Part shown: positions 58,841 through 64,000 of the stretch, in pieces
How the letters are laid out: every line of letters starts with the position of its first letter
How positions within the stretch are numbered: position 1 is the stretch's first letter
DNA from: Nocardioides sp. Arc9.136
Lineage (GTDB): Bacteria > Actinomycetota > Actinomycetes > Propionibacteriales > Nocardioidaceae
Direction of reading: 5' to 3'
NCBI RefSeq assembly: GCF_030506255.1
Contig: NZ_CP113431.1
Location: 2,294,001-2,358,000, forward strand
DNA length: 64,000 nucleotides
Made by a program: the position numbers and the translations under genes
The notes under the pieces: generated by a model
What the model was told of the DNA's origin: nothing
The model's input: only the letters and a program-made list of their open reading frames with translations
Database searches by the model: none

Positions 58841-60379
58841 CTAAAGAGCGGCCTCGATGGCATCGTTGGTGTAGTAGAGCTTCTTCTCCAGCGGGTGGAG
58901 CACCGTCTGGACCTTGTAGGTGGCGTCACCGATGCACCACAGCGCCCGGCCCTTGTCCTGCATCGCCCACCCGGAGACGAGGTCCTGGGCGATCGGACCG
59001 AGCCCGAGCATCGAGTCGAGCTCGCGGGCGACACGGGGCTTCTGGGCGCCGAGGATCTTGATGTCGGCCAGCTCGAGGAGGTCCTTGGCGATCATCGCGG
59101 CCTGGGAGTCGGCGTCGCCGACCGAAAGCAGGTCGGAGGGCTTGTGGAGGTTGCAGAACTGGATGTCGCCGCCCTTGCGGGCCATACCGCGAGAGAGCCG
59201 CAGGTCGGCGTCGAAGCTCGTCACCGCGGCGGTGCCGAGACGCATCTGCTTCCAGACCTCGTCGCGCACGACGATGCGCAGGTCGCCCGGTTCGGCGATC
59301 TCCCGCAGGCCGCGGCCCCAGGAGTTCATGCACAGCAGCGCGATGCCCACGGCCTCGTCGCCCAGGCCGTCGAGCCGGGAGAGGCTGAACGACTGGATCG
59401 GGGCGCGCCAGTCGACCTCGATGTTGGTGAAGTCGTCGAAGAGGCCGGCCAGGGTGCCAGTGACCAGCTCGCCGAGCGCGTTGCGCAGCAGCCGGGTCTC
59501 GTCGAGGAACACGCGGGGGTTCGCATACTCGCAGGCCCGGACGAGCTCCTCGGTGGGGTTGCGGAGCAGGTCCCACAGCCGCGGGATGGTCGTCTCCTGC
59601 AGCACCGTGTTGCCAGCGGCGTAGCCGGTGAGGATCGCCAGCGCGTTGCGGACGACGTCCGACTCGTCGGGGCCGAAGGGCACCCGCCGCTCGTCGTCGA
59701 TCTTCATGGAGCCGACCAGGCCGCGGACCAGGACCAGCCACCGCTTGAAGATGATGGTTGCGCGCCGCTGCGCCTCCTCGGCCGAGAGCTTCTCCCACCC
59801 GTCGCCGAGCGGCCCCATGGACAGCGGGTTGACCCGGGCCCAGAAGCCGGGGGCGATGACGAAGGGCTCGACACCGAGCGCGCGGCACAGCGACTCGTAC
59901 TCGTCCTTGACGTCGCCGGTGACCAGGGTGCGGTAGCCGAACGGCATCATCCGGGTGCAGAACGCCTTGGTGGTGCCGGACTTGCCGCTTCCCGGCTTGG
60001 CGAACTGGAAGATGTTGGGGTTGGTCGCCGGCACGTCGTCGCGCAGCACCCACCCGAATGGGTCGCAGTAGAACGAGCCGCCGGAGAGCTGGTCGACGCC
60101 CATCTGCGCCCCGGTCGGGGGCAGGGCCGGCGCGGACACGAACGGCCAGAACACCGGCGCCTGGTCGCTGGTCATCCGCCAGGCCTGCGCCGGGGCGGAG
60201 GCGGGCGCCCAGCCGCGGCCGCGGCGCGCGGCACCGCGGCGCGGGGCGTACTTGAAGATCCGGGGCTCCTTGGCCTCCGGCGCGAGCGTGGGGATCGTGG
60301 GCAGGTCGTGGCCGAAGTCCGACAGCAGGGCGGCCATGTCGCGGCCGCTGCCACGGTTCCGGCGGGTGGTGGTGGGCAT
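58841..60379 (-). CDS. VirB4-like conjugation ATPase
   Basis: This 512-residue cytosolic ATPase powers a type IV secretion channel. It has a Walker A FAKPGSGKSGTTK (residues about 135-147), a region TGDVKDEYESLCRALGVEP with the Walker-type strand, RIVVRDEVWKQMRLG with the Walker B acidic pair and FCNLHKPSDLL as a late motif. The N-terminal substrate domain of long VirB4 proteins is short here and partly supplied by the preceding SCO6880-type protein, as usual in actinobacteria. The ATG overlaps the previous stop (TGATG). It is the last gene before the insert edge. Confidence 0.9.
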   Translation of the reverse strand: MPTTTRRNRGSGRDMAALLSDFGHDLPTIPTLAPEAKEPRIFKYAPRRGAARRGRGWAPASAPAQAWRMTSDQAPVFWPFVSAPALPPTGAQMGVDQLSGGSFYCDPFGWVLRDDVPATNPNIFQFAKPGSGKSGTTKAFCTRMMPFGYRTLVTGDVKDEYESLCRALGVEPFVIAPGFWARVNPLSMGPLGDGWEKLSAEEAQRRATIIFKRWLVLVRGLVGSMKIDDERRVPFGPDESDVVRNALAILTGYAAGNTVLQETTIPRLWDLLRNPTEELVRACEYANPRVFLDETRLLRNALGELVTGTLAGLFDDFTNIEVDWRAPIQSFSLSRLDGLGDEAVGIALLCMNSWGRGLREIAEPGDLRIVVRDEVWKQMRLGTAAVTSFDADLRLSRGMARKGGDIQFCNLHKPSDLLSVGDADSQAAMIAKDLLELADIKILGAQKPRVARELDSMLGLGPIAQDLVSGWAMQDKGRALWCIGDATYKVQTVLHPLEKKLYYTNDAIEAAL

Positions 60380-61884
60380 CAGGCGTCTCCGCTCCGGGTC
60401 AGGCTCATCCCGACGGGGATGGTCGAGGCGGCGAAGCCGACGTCCTGGGCGAGGTCGAGTCGCAGCGGCGCGAACCCGGCGCGACGGATCGAGGCGTCCA
60501 GGCGGCGGCCGAACTCGGTGATTCGCAGCGTCTTGGGAACCGTGACGGTGCAGACCGCGTAAGGCCGGACCAGCGCGTTGCCGCGGGCCAGCTTGGCGTC
60601 CAGGCCGCGGGCCTTGTGGGCCTCGTCCCGCTGCTTGGCACGGGTCTTGCGGCCGAGCTTCTCATTCATGCCCTCGGCCAGGTCCGCGGCCCACTCGGCG
60701 TTGCCGGACTGCCGGTCGGCCTTGGACTGGGACACGATCGGGAAGGCGACGACGAACGAGCGCCGCTCCCCCGACTCGCTGGGGGTGAGGCTCGGCGCGA
60801 GTGCGCCCATCGCGACGCCGCGGGTCGGGAGCTTGATGGTGGCGCTGATCGAGTTCCACGCGTCGTGGCTGTAGTGCCGCACCGCCGCGTCGGCGCCCGA
60901 GGGGCCAGCCAGCGCCCAAGGCACGTCGGCGTTCACGTTCGGGTCCTTCTCCCGCATGGCGAGGGCCTCGACGATGCTGGCGCGGTCGCCGGGGGCAAAC
61001 CCGGTCCGGGACGCCAGGGCGAGTTCCGGTGAGGTGAGCCAGCGGACCGACGTCATGCCCATCGGGCCGCGCAGCTGGGCCTCGATCTCGGCCATGAGCA
61101 GGTAGAGCTCGCGGCATCGGCCCTCGAACCCGCCACCTGACTCCTTGGCCGACCGGGCGATCCGGGTCTCCGGGACGACGATCGTGACGAACTGCTCGGT
61201 GCGCACCGACGCCTGGGTGAGGCCCACCGCGAGGTCGCTATTGACGACCTCGGACAGCTCCGGCGCGTTGCCGCGGCGGTGCTTGGTGACCCACAACTCG
61301 CGCTCGGCACCGTCCTCGGGGACGGTGCGGATCATGAACAGGATCTCGTCGATCTTCTCGGTGCGGGCGGCGACGTCGAGCAGCCCGGCCAGCGCCTCGC
61401 CGTAGCGGCTGCGCTCCTCGGTGTCCTTCATGCCGATGCCGGGGTGGACGACCGCGGCGGTGACCGCCCAGGTCTTCGTGGCGTCGTCGTGGATCACCCC
61501 GACCCGCTGCAGCTGCGAGCCGTGCGGCGGACCGTCGTGGATCTTGATGCCCTGCAGCACCCCGGGCAGGTCGGGGGTGTCGAGGTCCTCAGCGCGACCC
61601 TGGGCGGCCTTGGCCCGGAAGGAGGTCCAGCCGAGCAGTCCGCCGACGGCGTACATGCTCGAGGCGAACACCCAGCCGGTGGCCGAGCGGCCCCGGACCG
61701 GGATGACGGTGATGCCCAGCAGGAACAGCCAGACCAGCGCGAACAGGAACGCGGAGAACCACGCTCCGCGACTGATCGCCCAGAACGCCGGCAGGCTGGC
61801 CAGCGCCAGGAACATCAGCTGGCCTCCGGAGAGGCCGAAGAACCAGCCGATGCGGTCGCGCTGGTAGTCGGCGTAGATGGTCAT
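60379..61884 (-). CDS. SCO6880-type conjugation protein (PrgI-like N-terminus)
   Basis: This 501-residue protein has two N-terminal membrane helices (about 15-60; LSGGQLMFLALASLPAFWAI, FLFALVWLFLLGITVI), the layout of PrgI/VirB3-like modules. A large cytosolic part follows (DLPGVLQGIKIHDG, VRTEQFVTIVVPETR, MTSVRWLTSPELALASRTGF) that resembles the N-terminal half of VirB4 proteins without Walker motifs. SCO6880-type proteins stand between TrbL-like and VirB4-like genes in actinobacterial systems, exactly as here. It is coupled by a 1-bp overlap to the ATPase. Confidence 0.88.
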   Translation of the reverse strand: MTIYADYQRDRIGWFFGLSGGQLMFLALASLPAFWAISRGAWFSAFLFALVWLFLLGITVIPVRGRSATGWVFASSMYAVGGLLGWTSFRAKAAQGRAEDLDTPDLPGVLQGIKIHDGPPHGSQLQRVGVIHDDATKTWAVTAAVVHPGIGMKDTEERSRYGEALAGLLDVAARTEKIDEILFMIRTVPEDGAERELWVTKHRRGNAPELSEVVNSDLAVGLTQASVRTEQFVTIVVPETRIARSAKESGGGFEGRCRELYLLMAEIEAQLRGPMGMTSVRWLTSPELALASRTGFAPGDRASIVEALAMREKDPNVNADVPWALAGPSGADAAVRHYSHDAWNSISATIKLPTRGVAMGALAPSLTPSESGERRSFVVAFPIVSQSKADRQSGNAEWAADLAEGMNEKLGRKTRAKQRDEAHKARGLDAKLARGNALVRPYAVCTVTVPKTLRITEFGRRLDASIRRAGFAPLRLDLAQDVGFAASTIPVGMSLTRSGDA

Positions 61885-61949
61885 CGTCGGCTTCCTTCCG
61901 GGTCAGTAGGGGTCGATCGGGGTTGGGGGCAGGTGGCGGGGCGCATCGG

Positions 61950-63932
61950 CTACACCACCACCGGTGGGATCCCGCCGGCGGCCGCACCAGCCCCGCCGGC
62001 ACCTCCGGCCGCTCCCCCGCCACCGGCGGCGGGAGTCTTGGGCGTCGCTGCGGCTCCCCCGGAACCGCTCTGGCCACCACCCGAGCCGCCGCCCGGTGCG
62101 CCACCGGTGGGCAGCGTCGGCGGAGTCGGCGGTGCCGGCGGCATGGGCGGGTTCGGCGGCGGGTCGTCGTCGCCGTTGTCCTGGGAGCCGGGGTGCGTGC
62201 CGCTGCTCTGGTCGCCGGACTGGCCACCGGACTGTCGGCCACCCATGCCGCTGAAGTCGGGGCCGTAGGTGCTCTGCCCGACACCGGCCTGGTTGGTCTC
62301 GTCCGACATCAGGGAGGTGGCCTTGGCGCCGGCGGAGTTGATCCAGCCCATGCCGGTCGACAGCGCCTGCCCGACCGGGCCGAAGCTGCCAAGCACGCCC
62401 TGGGTGGACTTGTTGAACCGGTCGCCGGTCGAGGCCTCGGCGCTCTGCTCACCCGAGGAGCGGCCGTTGCCGTCGGTGGTCGACGCGGCCGAGGAGCCGC
62501 CGCCGGCACCGCCGCCGCTGAGCAGGCCCTGGAGGCCGCCCTGGATGGCCATGCCCTGCCGGAACGACGCCCCGCTGGGGGTGCCGGGGTCGACGAAGGC
62601 CAGGAGCTTGAACAGGGCCAGCGGCGCGACGACGCTGATCAGGATCGTCATCACCGCCGGCAGGGCGGTGCCGAACGCCTTGGCGGTGTCGTCGGCGAGG
62701 TGGGCGGCGACGCCGTTAGCGAACTGCACGCCGATGCCCAGCACCATCACCATCAGCACGGGGGTGAACGCCGCGGCGTGGAACCACCGCAGGCTCTTCC
62801 AGAACCAGGAGCGGGTGAAGTCGGTGACCAGCCCGGCCGCCGAGAGCGGGCCGGTTGCGGTCAGCACAAGCAGCGACGCTGCGCGGGTCAGGTAGACCAG
62901 GAGGTGCCCGATCGCGGCTAGCCACAGGAAGATGCCGAGGAAGGCGAGGGCGGTGGCCACGCCGGCGTCGGTGATGTCGTCGATACCGAGGCCGCCCAGG
63001 GGGTCCCAGTCGGGCCAGGTCTGCACCTTGAGCAGCGAATTCATCAGCGCCTTGGTGATGGCGCCGCACGCGGCGACGATCATCACGCAGTAGCCGAACC
63101 AGCAGGCGCAGACCAAGACGAACTGGCCGGCGCCGATGAATGCCCGCGCGAGCCCCTTGCCCTCGCGCTTGAAGGCCGCGGCACCGAGCTGGATCATCGC
63201 CAAGATGACCACCAGGGCGAGCGCGAGCCAGAGGGTGAAGGCGTAGACGTCCTTGCCGGGTCCGTCGGCGCGCAGGTCGGGGGTCAAGAACAGCTCGCTG
63301 AACGTGAGCACGATGCGCAGCACGAACAGGCCGGAGTTCCAGACCGCGAGCATGGCCGCGGTCCAGGCGTCGGCCGCGGCCTTGGCGATGACGTCGCCGA
63401 TGGCCTCGAACGGGTTGGGGATGTCGCCGAGGCCCGGGATGCCGCCACCGAACAGGTCGCCGACGTTCGGGAGGCCAGGGATCCCCGGCAGACCGGGGAC
63501 GCCAGGCAGGCCCGGGAGCCCGGAGAGACCGCCGTCGCAGATCGCGTCGAGGATGCCGCAGCCGTCCGGGAGCAGCCCGGCGGCCCCGTCGAGGACGTCC
63601 CCGGCGCCATTGATCAGATTGCCGGCGCCGTCCTTGACCTCGCCGGCTGCGTCTTTGGCGCAATCGATCGGGTCCTTGGCGCAGTCGACGGCGTCACCGC
63701 CGAGGTCGCACAGCGCGTCGGGGCCGGGGCAGCCCATCTTGACGTTGCGGGCCGGCAGCTGGTCGCCGGTCTCGACCGTGGCGACGTACGCCGTGGCGGC
63801 CGGCGGCTCGGCCGCGGCCGCGGCGGGCGGCTGGATGGCCATGGCCGCCCCGAGGAGCGTGGTGAGGACCAGGACCGCCAGGGCGCCGATGCCCAGCCGG
63901 GTCACCCGGTGGAAGAGGTTGCCGGCGGTCAC
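61950..63932 (-). CDS. TrbL/VirB6-like channel protein with collagen-like segment
   Basis: This 660-residue membrane protein has a signal-like N-terminus (LGIGALAVLVLTTLLGAAMA), then an outside region with Cys (KMGCPGPDALCDLGG, DCAKDPIDCAKDA) and a collagen-like run of GLP/GVP/GIP triplets (about 135-153). At least six helices follow (about 180-470; LWLALALVVILAMIQLGAAA, LVYLTRAASLLVLTATGPLS). The last 180 residues are Gly/Pro/Ser-rich and disordered. TrbL/VirB6 proteins form the inner-membrane channel. The GTG overlaps the preceding gene's stop. Confidence 0.85.
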   Translation of the reverse strand: MTAGNLFHRVTRLGIGALAVLVLTTLLGAAMAIQPPAAAAAEPPAATAYVATVETGDQLPARNVKMGCPGPDALCDLGGDAVDCAKDPIDCAKDAAGEVKDGAGNLINGAGDVLDGAAGLLPDGCGILDAICDGGLSGLPGLPGVPGLPGIPGLPNVGDLFGGGIPGLGDIPNPFEAIGDVIAKAAADAWTAAMLAVWNSGLFVLRIVLTFSELFLTPDLRADGPGKDVYAFTLWLALALVVILAMIQLGAAAFKREGKGLARAFIGAGQFVLVCACWFGYCVMIVAACGAITKALMNSLLKVQTWPDWDPLGGLGIDDITDAGVATALAFLGIFLWLAAIGHLLVYLTRAASLLVLTATGPLSAAGLVTDFTRSWFWKSLRWFHAAAFTPVLMVMVLGIGVQFANGVAAHLADDTAKAFGTALPAVMTILISVVAPLALFKLLAFVDPGTPSGASFRQGMAIQGGLQGLLSGGGAGGGSSAASTTDGNGRSSGEQSAEASTGDRFNKSTQGVLGSFGPVGQALSTGMGWINSAGAKATSLMSDETNQAGVGQSTYGPDFSGMGGRQSGGQSGDQSSGTHPGSQDNGDDDPPPNPPMPPAPPTPPTLPTGGAPGGGSGGGQSGSGGAAATPKTPAAGGGGAAGGAGGAGAAAGGIPPVVV

Positions 63933-64000
63933 TGGGAGGCTCCGTTGATCGGGATCCAGCCGGCCTGCTTGTACTCCGGGGTGCCGGGCGCGACCGCCTT
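63929..64000 (-). CDS. C-terminal end of the next transfer gene (runs off the window)
   Basis: Only the last 23 codons are seen, ending GTPEYKQAGWIPINGASQ and the stop at 63929-63931, which overlaps the GTG of the TrbL-like gene. It is evidently the upstream gene of the same operon; its family cannot be told from this piece. Confidence 0.6.
   Translation of the reverse strand, partial: KAVAPGTPEYKQAGWIPINGASQ

Overview
The window is high-GC DNA with dense, overlapping ATGA/GTGA start-stop junctions. Its gene families are typical of Actinomycetota: CmtR-type ArsR sensors, DUF6153, the 'fenitrothion hydrolase-like' membrane family, SCO6880-type conjugation proteins, and a MobF relaxase with a primase tail. 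A Nocardioides-like actinomycete is my guess from overall style; nothing here fixes the genus. The stretch looks like part of a conjugative element (ICE or large plasmid) loaded with metal and thiol-stress genes and many decaying genes.

Layout: 1-1100 is decayed sequence plus the start of a secreted protein. 1117-4258 is a metal-efflux operon (CmtR-like sensor, two CDF transporters, an isoprenylcysteine methyltransferase-like protein). 4274-10424, on the minus strand, is an eight-gene oxidative-folding operon (two TlpA-like thioredoxins, CcdA, DsbA-like, VKOR, cupredoxin-like lipoprotein, multi-TM protein, small TM protein). 10611-13619 is a first copper-type module (two DUF6153 proteins, DUF305, a broken exported beta-propeller-type gene). 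13677-17288 is a Cd/Zn/Pb module (second CmtR-like sensor, CadA-type ATPase, LspA, CadD). 17302-19355 is a graveyard of M56 peptidase, CopA-type and small membrane genes. 19362-20659 is an Mrr-type nuclease gene broken by frameshifts.

20509-28113 begins the conjugative part: accessory proteins, an HNH nuclease and a 1962-residue relaxase-helicase-primase. 28346-32659 holds two large unrecognised genes of visibly lower GC, both carrying an R-N-E-x-x-H motif; this is the best candidate for an undescribed (possibly defence) system. 32760-38996 holds MMPL, TauE and MBL-rhodanese genes, a second rhodanese, DUF302 and a CstR-like sensor, read as a persulfide-response unit. 39386-45323 and 58841-64000 are two halves of one minus-strand type IV secretion cluster: DUF4913-like protein, VirD4/TraG coupling protein, a mosaic nuclease/cell-wall hydrolase, then a VirB4-like ATPase, an SCO6880-type protein and a TrbL/VirB6-like protein.

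The two halves are separated by about 13.4 kb whose edges carry the same 10-bp direct repeat (45366 and 58801). The insert holds a three-gene tyrosine recombinase module, a mercury-type cluster (MerR, thioredoxin-like, MerT-like, GR/MerA-family flavoenzyme) and a second copper module (lipoprotein, DUF305, DUF6153, CopA, membrane DUF305, ArsR sensor, Csp copper-storage protein). A sequence at 51837-51885 resembles an empty site for the recombinase module.
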